A DNA stretch of 64,000 bases from an uncultured Eubacteriales bacterium (GCA_900316615.1 ONDU01000001.1:62001-126000), one strand, 5' to 3'; counted from the first letter of the stretch, positions 52,981 through 62,752 are shown. The notes: generated by a model not told the origin, from the letters alone. Numbers and translations: made by a program.

Positions 52981-55233
52981 ATGGCGAAAATCGGAAGCAA
53001 CAAGATTATAATAAGCCGTTCGAGAGTATGGCTTGTAGTCCTGTTGGTAGTTGGATTTGGTATAGCGATAGGAAGATTGTTTTACTTCAGCTGTATAATC
53101 GGTGAAGAGCTTCAGCAGAAAGCGTACTCACAGCAGCTCAATGATACGACAATATCAGCCAAAAGAGGCTCGATATATGATACTACGGGAAAGACGCTTG
53201 CACAGAGTGCTACTGTATGGCAGGTGGTTCTGACACCGAGAAATTTCAAGACGGACGAACAAAGAACATATGCCTCAAAACGTCTTGCTGAGATATTCAA
53301 TATGGATCAGGGAGAAATATTCAAAAAAACGCAGGGAAATACCTACTATGCAGTTGTAAAAAGAAAGGTTGAAACTGCGGAAAAAAATCAGGTACTTAAT
53401 CTGTGCGATGAGCTTTATAAAAAATTCAAGCTGGAAAACGTTATAAATTTGCTTGAGGATTATAAGAGATATTATCCGTACGGAGACTTTGCATCTGCAA
53501 TAATAGGCTTTACGGGCTCAGACGGAACAGGACTTGAAGGAATAGAATTTCAGTATGATTCATATCTTACGGGAGTTCCGGGACGTTTGATAACGGCAAC
53601 GAATGCGAGAGGAACTGAAATGCCGTTTAAATATGAGCAGAAGATAGATGCTCAGGACGGAAACAATATAGTTCTTACGATAGACGAGAAGATACAGCAT
53701 ACAATGGAAAAATATGTCCGTCAGGGAATAGCGGAGCATAAGGTTGCGAACCGTGCGGTAGCAATAATGATGGACGTAAAGACAGCCGCTATTCTCGGAA
53801 TGGCAGTAGAAAACGGATATGATTTGAACGATCCGTTTACCGTAGCAGATGAAGCTACACAGAAGGTTATAGACAGGCTTCCCGTAACGGAAAAGGAAAC
53901 GGCGGAGAGCAACGCACTTTCAAAGCAGTGGAGAAACAAGGCAGTATCCGATACGTATTATCCGGGTTCGGTATGGAAGGTAATAACATCATGTATGGGC
54001 TGGTCTGAGGGAGTAATAAATGACCAGAGTACATATACATGTACAGGTTATTATGTACCTTTCGAGGGAGCAATTGCGATAGGCTGCCATAATAGAGCAG
54101 GTCACGGAGTGCAGAGCTATAAGCAGGCATTGTGCAATTCCTGCAACCCCGCATTTATGCAGATAGGTCAGGCGGTAGGAGCTGAAAAATTCTGGGAATA
54201 CTATCAGGCATTCGGATTTTCCGAAAAGACAGGAATAGATTTGCCCGGCGAACAGTCCGACATATTTTTCGGAAACGGAACAGGAGTTATGCAGCCTATG
54301 GATTTAGCGGTTGCATCATTCGGACAAAACTTTGCTATAACGCCTATCCAGATGGTTACAGCGATTTCGGCTGTAGGAAATGACGGAAAGCTTATGCAGC
54401 CGTATATAGTAAAGGAAATAACGGATACTGACGGAAATGTTATAGAAAGCCGAAAGCCTGTTGAAAAGCGTCAGGTTGTTTCAAAGGCTGTTACCCAAAA
54501 GGTAATAGAGGCTATGGAGGAAAATTCAAAGACAGGCTCTGCGAAAAACAGCTATGTTGCAGGTTACCGCATTGCAGGAAAGACAGGTACGTCTGAAAAA
54601 AAGAAATATAACTCGGACGGAAGTCAGCAGTATATAGCTTCGTTCTGTGGATTTGCACCTGCAAATGACCCTAAGGTGTGTATGCTCGTTTACTTTGATA
54701 CACCGCTCGGAAACAGCTATTACGGAAGCTCTGTTGCAGCACCGGTGTTTGCAAATATTATGAGCGAGGTGCTTCCTTATCTCAATGTTGAGGCTGAGTA
54801 TACGGCTGAGGAAATAGCACTTATGGATACTACAGCTGAAAACTATGTGGGTATGAACATCAGCGAAGCTCAGAACAAGGTATCGGCGGGAGGCTTCAGA
54901 CCTATTGTTCTCGGAGACGGTGACAAGGTAATATCACAGGTTCCTTCGGCTAAGTCAAGGCTTCCTCAAAAGGGAACGGTGGTACTTTATACCGATGATG
55001 AAAGCGTGAGCGGCGATACGGTTACGGTTCCTGATTTCAAGGGACTTACTGTAGCAGGAGTAAACGACCTTGCGTCAGTATATGACCTCAACATAAGTAT
55101 AGTTGGTTCAAATGCTCAGGGAGAGGGTACATCCTACTCTCAGGATATAAAGGCAGGTACAAAGGTTCAGTCAGGAACGGTAATTGCAGTAAACTTTGAG
55201 CAGGACAGCAATTACGGAAGCGGCGTAATGTAA
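52981..55233 (+). CDS. Division-type class B penicillin-binding protein with PASTA domains
   Basis: A 750-residue FtsI/SpoVD-like transpeptidase that crosslinks septal peptidoglycan. An N-terminal membrane helix (about 15-37) is followed by a dimerisation/pedestal region, then the transpeptidase: S-V-W-K (about 328), S-C-N (about 385) and K-T-G-T-S (about 533). Two PASTA domains (about 625-750) close the protein. Position next to ftsL and mraY supports a division rather than sporulation role, though SpoVD is equally similar in architecture. Confidence 0.93.
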   Translation: MAKIGSNKIIISRSRVWLVVLLVVGFGIAIGRLFYFSCIIGEELQQKAYSQQLNDTTISAKRGSIYDTTGKTLAQSATVWQVVLTPRNFKTDEQRTYASKRLAEIFNMDQGEIFKKTQGNTYYAVVKRKVETAEKNQVLNLCDELYKKFKLENVINLLEDYKRYYPYGDFASAIIGFTGSDGTGLEGIEFQYDSYLTGVPGRLITATNARGTEMPFKYEQKIDAQDGNNIVLTIDEKIQHTMEKYVRQGIAEHKVANRAVAIMMDVKTAAILGMAVENGYDLNDPFTVADEATQKVIDRLPVTEKETAESNALSKQWRNKAVSDTYYPGSVWKVITSCMGWSEGVINDQSTYTCTGYYVPFEGAIAIGCHNRAGHGVQSYKQALCNSCNPAFMQIGQAVGAEKFWEYYQAFGFSEKTGIDLPGEQSDIFFGNGTGVMQPMDLAVASFGQNFAITPIQMVTAISAVGNDGKLMQPYIVKEITDTDGNVIESRKPVEKRQVVSKAVTQKVIEAMEENSKTGSAKNSYVAGYRIAGKTGTSEKKKYNSDGSQQYIASFCGFAPANDPKVCMLVYFDTPLGNSYYGSSVAAPVFANIMSEVLPYLNVEAEYTAEEIALMDTTAENYVGMNISEAQNKVSAGGFRPIVLGDGDKVISQVPSAKSRLPQKGTVVLYTDDESVSGDTVTVPDFKGLTVAGVNDLASVYDLNISIVGSNAQGEGTSYSQDIKAGTKVQSGTVIAVNFEQDSNYGSGVM

Positions 55234-55267
55234 CGGAAATAAACCTGTAAGCTTGAAAAGAGACGGT

Positions 55268-55360
55268 GCGATTGCAGACCCCCGCAGATACGTCTGCGGG
55301 CAAATTAAAGGGGAAGCCCTTTAATTTATCAAAAGCGAAGCTTTTGATGTCTGCAATCGC
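55268..55360. repeat. Family A cloverleaf repeat, copy 10
   Basis: Outer stem GCGATTGCAGAC (55268-55279) with GTCTGCAATCGC (55349-55360). Hairpins at 55281-55300, 55302-55327 (loop GAAG) and 55328-55348. Only bases 55280 and 55301 are unpaired. It lies between the PBP gene and mraY. Confidence 0.94.
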
Positions 55361-55424
55361 TGTCCGAACCAAGCCGCAGGCTTTATTATAGATAAAAACA
55401 GTCAAATATATTCGGAGGTACAAA

Positions 55425-56444
55425 ATGAGTAACTGGATGATAGTAATTGCAGCGGTAGCGGCATTTGTAATTTCGTCAGTAACGGGAAAATTTCTGATAC
55501 CGGTTTTACACAAAATAAAATTCGGTCAGTATATAAAGGAAATAGGTCCCAAATGGCATCAGAAGAAAGCCGGAACGCCTACCATGGGAGGAATAATGTT
55601 TATATCGGCATCTGTACTGGTTTCGGTGGTATGCTACATATGCCTGTGCATAATGAATCCCGGGGATAAGGATTTTCAGGATCATATACAGTTTTATGCA
55701 GGGATGGTTATGGCAGTATGCTTTGGTGCAATAGGCTTCATAGACGACTACATAAAGGTAGTAAAGAAAAACAATGACGGTCTTACAGAAAAGCAGAAGC
55801 TTGTTTTACAGTCTTTGGTAGCAATAGCCTATGTGTTTACGCTTATGCTCAGCGGATGCCGTTCTGCTACAGTTGTGCCGTTTGTAGGAATAGTGGATTT
55901 AGGTGCGTTTTACTGGATATTTTCCGTTATTCTGATAGTAGGATTTGTAAACGCAACCAATCTAACTGATGGCATAGACGGTTTGGACGGTTCGGTTACG
56001 TTTTTTGCTTCGATAATATTTATGGTAATATCGGGATATGTGGTAAACAACGGAATGTCGGTAGCCAGTGCGGCACTTGCAGGAGCTTGTCTCGGATTTT
56101 TGCTGTGGAATTTTTATCCTGCGAAGGTTTTTATGGGAGATACAGGCTCGCTGTTTCTGGGAGGCTTTTTGTGTGCGGTCGCATATGGTATAAATATGCC
56201 TGTACTTATAGTACCGATAGGAATTGTTTATATAATCGAGATGTTTTCGGTAATGCTTCAGGTAGGCTACTTCAAGGCTACGCACGGAAAAAGACTTTTC
56301 AAAATGAGTCCGATACATCATCACTTTGAGATGTGCGGCTGGTCAGAGGTAAAGATAGTGGCAGTTTTCAGTGCCGTTACGGCTGTTATGGGAATTCTGA
56401 CATTTCTTTCGGTTATATACACATATACATCAATGGCAGGATAA
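55425..56444 (+). CDS. mraY: Phospho-MurNAc-pentapeptide transferase MraY
   Basis: A 339-residue, ten-helix enzyme making lipid I from UDP-MurNAc-pentapeptide and undecaprenyl phosphate. Motifs: T-P-T-M-G-G, D-D-Y-I-K-V, N-L-T-D-G-I-D-G-L-D-G, and S-P-I-H-H-H-F-E (the catalytic His motif). A strong CGGAGG precedes the ATG. Confidence 0.96.
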   Translation: MSNWMIVIAAVAAFVISSVTGKFLIPVLHKIKFGQYIKEIGPKWHQKKAGTPTMGGIMFISASVLVSVVCYICLCIMNPGDKDFQDHIQFYAGMVMAVCFGAIGFIDDYIKVVKKNNDGLTEKQKLVLQSLVAIAYVFTLMLSGCRSATVVPFVGIVDLGAFYWIFSVILIVGFVNATNLTDGIDGLDGSVTFFASIIFMVISGYVVNNGMSVASAALAGACLGFLLWNFYPAKVFMGDTGSLFLGGFLCAVAYGINMPVLIVPIGIVYIIEMFSVMLQVGYFKATHGKRLFKMSPIHHHFEMCGWSEVKIVAVFSAVTAVMGILTFLSVIYTYTSMAG

Positions 56445-56519
56445 ATGAGTTTTACTACGGATTTTTGAACACGGGCTTGGCAGAGCTTTGGGAAGATAAT
56501 GCTTTGTGGGAGTGCTGCG

Positions 56520-56615
56520 GCGATTGCAGACCGTTTCGGACAAATGTCCGAAACGAAATTTCAAGCTTAGCTTGAAATTTGGCAAAAGCGTAAAGCTTTT
56601 GCCGTCTGCAATCGC
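56520..56615. repeat. Family A cloverleaf repeat, copy 11
   Basis: Outer stem GCGATTGCAGAC (56520-56531) with GTCTGCAATCGC (56604-56615). Hairpins at 56532-56555, 56556-56580 and 56581-56603, with no unpaired junction base. It lies between mraY and ftsW, where murD often sits. Confidence 0.95.
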
Positions 56616-56704
56616 AGTATGAAAGCAGCCGTATGTTTGTTCTTAATTAAGGTCAGACCCGGGTTATAAATTAAATCATTGATAAAAAATACGGTGGTGT
56701 AGCT

Positions 56705-58006
56705 ATGGAAAATTCTAAAAGAATATCGTCCTCAGTCCGCAGGAGTCCTCAGACCGCAGGAAGAGCATCACGGGAGTATGAAGAGGGAAAAAGAAGCAAA
56801 GCCGTGAATACGAAAAGGGCTGACAGCAAGAAAAAATCTCCCTTAAAGGAATGGTTCGGAGGTATAGGAAATACATTCAACAGACTGTTTTCCGCAAGAG
56901 GCGGTATGGATATGCCGTTTTTCTTTTTAATACTGGTACTGCTTGTAGTTGGAATAGCGATGATGTTTTCGGCATCATATGCATATGCCTACTATAATGA
57001 GGGGAACAGCTATCATTATCTTATAAGGCAGGCAGGTTTTGCAGCGGGCGGAATAGTTGTTATGATAATTCTGTCGTTTTTTGACTATCATCAGTTTCAT
57101 AGAATTGCGGTTATAGCAGTTGGTGCAGCAATTATACTGCTTGTTGTGGTTCTTTTTATGCCTGACGTAAACGGAGTACGCAGATGGATAGATTTAGGAC
57201 CGATTAACTTTCAGGCATCAGAGGTTTTAAAATTTGCGATAATTTTATTTTATGCACACTGGGCATCGGTATATTTTGACAAGATGGGAACATTTGCATA
57301 CGGAGTAGCTCCCGCACTTGTTGTCGGACTTCCGTCAATAGGTTTGCTTTTGCTTGAGCCTCACTATTCATGTATAGTAATTGTGGCAATGCTTTTTGCC
57401 ATAATGATGTGGATTTCGGGAGTACAGAAGAGATGGTTTGCTATAGGAATAGCACTTATAGTGGGAGTGTTTATGGTACTACTGGTTACCGATAAGCTTT
57501 CGTATGCTATGGAGCGTCTTGACGGCTGGGGGATGGCACTTGAGGATAATCTTTCGTCGGATATGCAGTGGACTGTATGGCAGACGATGAACTCACTTTA
57601 TGCTATAGGCTCAGGGGGTCTTACGGGACTTGGACTGGGGCAGTCGAGGGAAAAGTACCTCTATCTGCCTGAGCCGCAGAACGACTTTGTTTTTGCGGTA
57701 GTTGTTGAAGAGCTGGGACTTATAGGCGGAGTTATAATACTTCTGATATTTGTGCTTCTGGTAATAAGAGGCATAATGATTTCGCTGAGGGCAAAGGATA
57801 AGTTCGGAATGTTTTTGGGAGTAGGACTTGTGTCTCAGATAGGACTTCAGGTAGTTCTCAATATACTGGTTATAACGGATACGCTTCCTAATACGGGAAT
57901 AAGTCTGCCGTTTTTCAGCTACGGAGGAACATCACTGCTTATGCTTCTGGCACAGATGGGAATAGTTCTTTCCATATCACGAAATTCAAATATAAATAAA
58001 ACGTAG
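56705..58006 (+). CDS. ftsW: Septal peptidoglycan polymerase FtsW
   Basis: A 433-residue SEDS glycosyltransferase partnering the class B PBP. A basic N-terminal extension of about 75 residues precedes ten membrane helices. Signature parts: L-P-E-P-Q-N-D-F-V-F-A-V-V-V-E-E-L-G and P-N-T-G-I-S-L-P-F-F-S-Y-G-G-T-S. A GTGGTG-TAGCT leader precedes the ATG. It could serve as SpoVE or RodA-like, but its position suggests FtsW. Confidence 0.93.
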   Translation: MENSKRISSSVRRSPQTAGRASREYEEGKRSKAVNTKRADSKKKSPLKEWFGGIGNTFNRLFSARGGMDMPFFFLILVLLVVGIAMMFSASYAYAYYNEGNSYHYLIRQAGFAAGGIVVMIILSFFDYHQFHRIAVIAVGAAIILLVVVLFMPDVNGVRRWIDLGPINFQASEVLKFAIILFYAHWASVYFDKMGTFAYGVAPALVVGLPSIGLLLLEPHYSCIVIVAMLFAIMMWISGVQKRWFAIGIALIVGVFMVLLVTDKLSYAMERLDGWGMALEDNLSSDMQWTVWQTMNSLYAIGSGGLTGLGLGQSREKYLYLPEPQNDFVFAVVVEELGLIGGVIILLIFVLLVIRGIMISLRAKDKFGMFLGVGLVSQIGLQVVLNILVITDTLPNTGISLPFFSYGGTSLLMLLAQMGIVLSISRNSNINKT

Positions 58007-58048
58007 TATGCACTTGGTATGGCAGACTACGTGAAATGAGGGTAAAAA

Positions 58049-59167
58049 ATGAGAATGATATTAGCAGGAGGGGGAACGGCAGGACATATTAATCCTGCTC
58101 TTGCCATAGCAGGCACGGTAAAAGAGGGAATAAAAAGCTCAGAAATTCTTTATATAGGTGCAGAGGGCGGAATGGAAGCCACACTTGTTCCGAAAGCGGG
58201 ATATGATTTTGTAGGAATAAAGGTCAGCGGCTTTAAGAGAAGTATGTCACCGTCAGCAGTGGTACACAACATAGCTACCGTAAACAGAGCTATAAATTCC
58301 AGCTTTGCCGCAAGAAAGATAATAAAGGAATTCAAGCCTGATATATGCGTCGGAACGGGCGGATATGTAAGCGGACCTGTTCTGAGGACAGCCGCAAAAA
58401 TGGGTATTCCTATAATTATCCACGAACAGAACGCATTTCCTGGAGTAACAAATAAAATGCTCGCAAGAAGTGCAAGAGCAGTAATGCTTGCAAATGCCGA
58501 TGCAAAAAAGCGTATGGGCGGTAAGTATAACTACATTATTACGGGAAACCCCGTAAGGCAGGAGATTATAACGGCAGACAAGGCGACTGCAAGAAAAAAG
58601 CTTGGTCTTGATGAACGCCCCGTAGTTCTTTCATTCGGGGGAAGCCTCGGTGCAAAACGTATAAACGAAAGCGTTGCAGATTATATTGCAAGAAGCGGTC
58701 TTGACGGAAAATATCAGATTATACACGCATACGGAAAATTCGGAAAATGGTTTCCCGATTTGCTCAAAGAGAAGGGCTGCAATCCTGATGAATGCAGCAA
58801 TCTTGATATAAGGGAGTTCATAGATAATATGCCCGTATGTCTTGCAGCGGCAGATTTGGTAATATGCCGTGCAGGAGCTATGACTTTAAGTGAGCTTCAG
58901 GTTCAGGGCAAGCCGTCGATTCTGATACCATCGCCGAATGTTGCGGAAAATCATCAGTATCATAATGCAATGTCAATGGTAAATGAGGGTGCAGCAGCTA
59001 TTATCGAGGAAAAAGACCTCACCTCCGAAAAGCTTATGCAAATGGTAGATGATATGCTTTCAGAGCCTCAGAGACTGCAGCAGTATTCACAGAATGCAAG
59101 AAAAATGGCAATAACCGATTCAAATGACAGAATTTTATCTATAATAAAGAAGTACGTTAAACTTTAA
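58049..59167 (+). CDS. murG: Lipid II-forming GlcNAc transferase MurG
   Basis: A 372-residue enzyme adding GlcNAc to lipid I at the cytoplasmic face. It has the GT-B signature G-G-T-A-G-H-I-N-P-A, H-E-Q-N-A-F-P-G-V-T-N, and R-A-G-A-M-T-L-S-E. It starts 42 bp after ftsW and is followed by two hairpins that probably end transcription. Confidence 0.95.
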   Translation: MRMILAGGGTAGHINPALAIAGTVKEGIKSSEILYIGAEGGMEATLVPKAGYDFVGIKVSGFKRSMSPSAVVHNIATVNRAINSSFAARKIIKEFKPDICVGTGGYVSGPVLRTAAKMGIPIIIHEQNAFPGVTNKMLARSARAVMLANADAKKRMGGKYNYIITGNPVRQEIITADKATARKKLGLDERPVVLSFGGSLGAKRINESVADYIARSGLDGKYQIIHAYGKFGKWFPDLLKEKGCNPDECSNLDIREFIDNMPVCLAAADLVICRAGAMTLSELQVQGKPSILIPSPNVAENHQYHNAMSMVNEGAAAIIEEKDLTSEKLMQMVDDMLSEPQRLQQYSQNARKMAITDSNDRILSIIKKYVKL

Positions 59168-59183
59168 AATTATTAATCACATT

Positions 59184-59260
59184 CCCGGACTTTCTGACAT
59201 AGAATGTTTTAGAAAGTCCGGGGGTCAGATAAGATATACGCTTACAAGCTGCGTATCTTT
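59184..59260 (+). terminator. Paired hairpins after murG
   Basis: CCCGGACTTTCT (59184-59195) pairs with AGAAAGTCCGGG (59211-59222). A second hairpin, ATACGC with GCGTAT (about 59236-59256), is followed by CTTTTA. In the 420-bp interval to murA these and family A copy 12 are the only structures seen; no good murA promoter was found. Confidence 0.65.
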
Positions 59261-59386
59261 TATATCAGATTTCGGCAGAGCTGTTTATTGCTTGCAGTTA
59301 CCGGTTTATTGACCGAAATCCGGTACTGATTGCCCTTGACTTTACAATTCCTAAATAAAGAACATCGTTTCGGCTGTGCTTGGGCA

Positions 59387-59485
59387 GGCGATTGCAGACA
59401 TCAAAATACAAGTATTTTGATGTTTAAAAGTGCTTTGCACTTTTAAGCCGCTAACAAATAAATTTGTTAGCGGACTGCAATCGCC
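59387..59485. repeat. Family A cloverleaf repeat, copy 12
   Basis: Outer stem GGCGATTGCAG (59387-59397) with CTGCAATCGCC (59475-59485). Hairpins at 59398-59423, 59424-59446 and 59448-59473. It lies between murG and murA. Confidence 0.94.
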
Positions 59486-59587
59486 GCAGTGAAGCCGTAA
59501 GGTTTTTTATTTGCAGAAGATTAGGTTCTGATATTTCCACATAGCCTGATAAACTGTAGGAATATGGTGAAAGAAAGGGTGTAGAGT

Positions 59588-60841
59588 TTGGCAGAGTATG
59601 TTATAGACGGTGGCAGGAGGCTCAACGGTTGTATTGAGATACAGGGAGCAAAGAACAGTGCTTTGCCGATACTTGCGGCGTCAGTTCTTTGCAGGGGAGA
59701 GGTAATACTGAATAACTGTCCGATAATATCGGACACGGATACCTGTATAAAGATACTTCGCTATCTCGGGTGCAGTGTTTACCGTGACGGACACACGGTT
59801 TACGTTGACAGCAGACAAATTTACAGGTATGACATACCTGCGGAGCTTATGAGAGAGATGAGGTCGTCAATAGTATTTATGGGAGCCATACTCGGCAGAA
59901 TGAAACGTGCTGAGGTATCTCTTCCGGGAGGCTGTGAGCTTGGTCCCAGACCGATAGACCTTCATATTTCATCTCTTGCCCGAATGGGAGCAGAATTTGA
60001 AGAAAATCACGGAATAATATCGTGTAGTATTGAAAAAGGCATACATTCCGCAGATATAAACCTTTCTTTTCCCAGTGTGGGAGCTACAGAGAACATTATG
60101 CTTGCGGCAGTATGCTCAGACGGTGTTGTAACCGTTACGAATGCGGCAAAAGAACCTGAAATATGTGACCTTGCTGATTTTCTTAATAAATGCGGTGCAA
60201 GAATTACCGGAGCAGGAGAGGGAACATTATACATAGAAGGAGTAAAGACTCTCAGCGGTACTCAGCATATAATAATTCCCGACAGAATAGTAACGGCTAC
60301 ATATATGGCAGCACTTTCCGTATGCGGAGGAAGGCTTTTGCTGAAAGGTGTATCGCCGCTGCAGTTAAGAGGAGTATCAAATGCATTTGAGCATAGCGGC
60401 TTGATGACTGATTATGATACAAAAGGACTGCACGTATCCGCACAAGGAGTACCCGAAAGAGCAGGGCTTGTCAGAACAATGCCGTACCCCGGTTTTCCGA
60501 CAGACGCACAGCCGCCCGTTATGGCAATGAGCTGTTTTGCAAGAGGAACATCAGTATTTGTGGAAAATGTTTTTGAAAGCAGATACCGCCACGTAAGCGA
60601 GCTTTGCAGAATGGGTGCAAACATATATGTACAGGGAAAGGTAGCAGTTGTTGAGGGAAGCTTCGATATGTCGGGAGCTACGGTAGAGGCAAAGGATTTG
60701 CGTGGAGGAGCCGCACTGGTTGTTGCGGGACTTGGAGCAAGCGGAAAAACAGTAGTAAAGAATATAAATTATATTGAGCGTGGATATGAGGCTTTTGAAG
60801 AAAACCTCGGAAACGCAGGTGCTGATATTATAAAAATGTGA
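59588..60841 (+). CDS. murA: UDP-GlcNAc 1-carboxyvinyltransferase MurA
   Basis: A 417-residue enzyme of the first committed step of peptidoglycan synthesis. It has G-A-K-N-S-A-L-P-I-L-A-A and the active-site loop L-P-G-G-C-E-L-G-P-R-P-I-D (Cys116, the fosfomycin target). D-L-R-G-G-A-A-L-V follows near the C-terminus. The start is TTG 59588, with AAGGGTG upstream. The length is normal. Confidence 0.95.
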   Translation: MAEYVIDGGRRLNGCIEIQGAKNSALPILAASVLCRGEVILNNCPIISDTDTCIKILRYLGCSVYRDGHTVYVDSRQIYRYDIPAELMREMRSSIVFMGAILGRMKRAEVSLPGGCELGPRPIDLHISSLARMGAEFEENHGIISCSIEKGIHSADINLSFPSVGATENIMLAAVCSDGVVTVTNAAKEPEICDLADFLNKCGARITGAGEGTLYIEGVKTLSGTQHIIIPDRIVTATYMAALSVCGGRLLLKGVSPLQLRGVSNAFEHSGLMTDYDTKGLHVSAQGVPERAGLVRTMPYPGFPTDAQPPVMAMSCFARGTSVFVENVFESRYRHVSELCRMGANIYVQGKVAVVEGSFDMSGATVEAKDLRGGAALVVAGLGASGKTVVKNINYIERGYEAFEENLGNAGADIIKM

Positions 60842-60861
60842 TTTGACAGAGGAATGTAAAA

Positions 60862-62430
60862 ATGGATAGGAAAGGAAATAAAGATAATTACCGAAGCGGT
60901 GAAAAAAGACGAAGAAGCTCTTCTGTCCCTTACAGAAGGAGAGGGGATAATTCGTATGGAAGAAATGATAACAGAGCCTATAGGTTAAAGAGAAATACTT
61001 CGGACGATGGGGAGGGCTTTTATGAAAGTGACTCTATGTTTTTTAAGAACAGTGCAGTAAACGGAGATGTCAGCTTAAGAACCGACAGAGCCGATGATTT
61101 TTTTGAAAACAAGAATTATACCCCATGGGATAATGATGATGAATTTAACAGAAGCAATTCATCACAGCAAAGTGATACAAGGATAAGAAAAAAGAGCAGA
61201 GATAAATTATCAGTTAAAAGCAGTCTGAAAAGCAGAGTAGAGAAGGTGTCCGAGAGAGTATTTTCCGCAGGAGAAGATGAGGAAGATTTTGAGGATTACG
61301 GACATACGGGAATAGCGGAAGGAATAAAAAGCAAAAGGAAAAACAGAAAGCTGCTTGATGAGCTTCAGGGAAATAAAAAGCTGCTTACCAGAGGACAGAG
61401 AAAGCTTAAAAATATATTGATGACTGCAGGAATAGTTGCCGTCATACTTGTTATAGGAATAGTACTTTCGGTAACGGTACTTTTTAAGTGCGAAAAAATA
61501 ATTGTAGAGGGTACTACAAGATATTCAAATGAAGATATAATAAATGTAAGCAATATTAAATACGGAGAAAACATATTTCTTGCAAATAAATCTTCTGCAA
61601 AAAAGAGAATAGAGGAGGAGTATCCGTATATCGAAAATGCTAAAATAGGCTTTTCGGTTCCTGATACTATCACAATAAAGGTAACAGAAGCTGTTCCCGA
61701 ATATTATATTCAGGACGGTACAAGATTTTACATGATAAGTAAAAACAGTAAAATTCTTGAGCAGGTAGTAAAAAGAGAATTTGAAATTCCCAATATAGTA
61801 GGCTGCAGGCTGAGATCACCTAAGGTTGGGGAAAAGACCGATATAGAAAACGATAAGGTTATGACTGTAATAAAGGAAATAGCTGCTTCTATAGATAAAA
61901 ACAGAGTTATTGGCATAAAAGAGATAAATGTATCGGATATGTCTGATATAGAGCTTAACTATGATGACAGGATAAAGATAGTTATAGGTATGCCCGAATA
62001 TGTTGACTACAAGATAAGAACGGCAATGACGATTATTATGCAGAAGCTTTCGGAGGACGATAAGGGAAGACTTAACTGTTCAAATCTTATTGAGGGAAGA
62101 ACGGATAACAAAGACAATGCTTCATATTTTCAGCCTAACCGTATAGTAGCGACAGAAGCGGAAACTCAGCCTCCATCGGTAACGTTGGAACAGCCAACTC
62201 AGTCATATCAGCAGCAGACACCCGATTATGCGGAAGCTCCTGAAGATAATGGCAGTGAATCTTCGCAGCTTGTTATACCTCCGTTGGAACAGAGTACAGA
62301 GGAGCAGACTCAGCAGGAAAACTATGGCGGGGAGTTTTCTCCTCAGACTGATACCGTACCTGCGGAAGCAAGTACCGGTGAAGATGTTGAAAAGAAAATG
62401 TATGAGATTATAAAAGGAGAAATTACATAA
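60862..62430 (+). CDS. ftsQ: FtsQ/DivIB-type cell-division protein
   Basis: A 522-residue bitopic protein. The N-terminal 185 residues are charged, low complexity and cytoplasmic. One membrane helix (about 190-212, I-V-A-V-I-L-V-I-G-I-V-L-S) is followed by a POTRA domain (I-I-V-E-G-T-T-R-Y-S-N-E-D-I) and the FtsQ/DivIB beta domain. The C-terminal 110 residues are Q/E/P-rich. It is longer than most relatives because of the tails. It starts 20 bp after murA, so the two are co-transcribed. Confidence 0.88.
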   Translation: MDRKGNKDNYRSGEKRRRSSSVPYRRRGDNSYGRNDNRAYRLKRNTSDDGEGFYESDSMFFKNSAVNGDVSLRTDRADDFFENKNYTPWDNDDEFNRSNSSQQSDTRIRKKSRDKLSVKSSLKSRVEKVSERVFSAGEDEEDFEDYGHTGIAEGIKSKRKNRKLLDELQGNKKLLTRGQRKLKNILMTAGIVAVILVIGIVLSVTVLFKCEKIIVEGTTRYSNEDIINVSNIKYGENIFLANKSSAKKRIEEEYPYIENAKIGFSVPDTITIKVTEAVPEYYIQDGTRFYMISKNSKILEQVVKREFEIPNIVGCRLRSPKVGEKTDIENDKVMTVIKEIAASIDKNRVIGIKEINVSDMSDIELNYDDRIKIVIGMPEYVDYKIRTAMTIIMQKLSEDDKGRLNCSNLIEGRTDNKDNASYFQPNRIVATEAETQPPSVTLEQPTQSYQQQTPDYAEAPEDNGSESSQLVIPPLEQSTEEQTQQENYGGEFSPQTDTVPAEASTGEDVEKKMYEIIKGEIT

Positions 62431-62462
62431 AAGTATTTATTTCAGAATTACATCAAATTCCT

Positions 62463-62673
62463 GTTAATACTCAGGGTTTTTGAACGAGTTAATTTTTTAT
62501 GAACATTTTTTCAACTTGGTATGAAATTTGATTTTTTTCAAAGTAAATTGCAATTAATGTGACTTAATATTAAATCGAGCAAATAAACCTAAATTTTGAG
62601 AAACACTAACATTTATAAGGATATTAACTTTGTTCATAATTTGTTTACTCATTCAAAAACCCTGTGTTAATAC
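62463..62673. repeat. 211-bp element with imperfect 43-bp terminal inverted repeats
   Basis: The left arm (62463-62505) and the reverse complement of the right arm (62631-62673) share CAGGGTTTTTGAA(C/T)GAGT and end in TATGAACA. It holds no ORF of note. It fills the 322-bp interval between ftsQ and the ECF promoter. Confidence 0.6.
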
Positions 62674-62683
62674 TATAGGAATA

Positions 62684-62712
62684 TTGACAAGCCGGCCGTT
62701 TAGTGATACAAT
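62684..62712 (+). promoter_or_regulatory. Promoter of the ECF transporter gene
   Basis: TTGACA (62684-62689), 17 bp, TACAAT (62707-62712) with extended -10 TGA. The leader is about 35 nt, too short for a known riboswitch. Confidence 0.78.
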
Positions 62713-62752
62713 CTACACGATATAAACTATGACTTAAACGGAGGTTTTTAAA

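Noticed and set aside
62713..62752. Vitamin riboswitch in front of the ECF transporter
   Set aside because: The leader is only about 35 nt and has no stem pattern of a known riboswitch.
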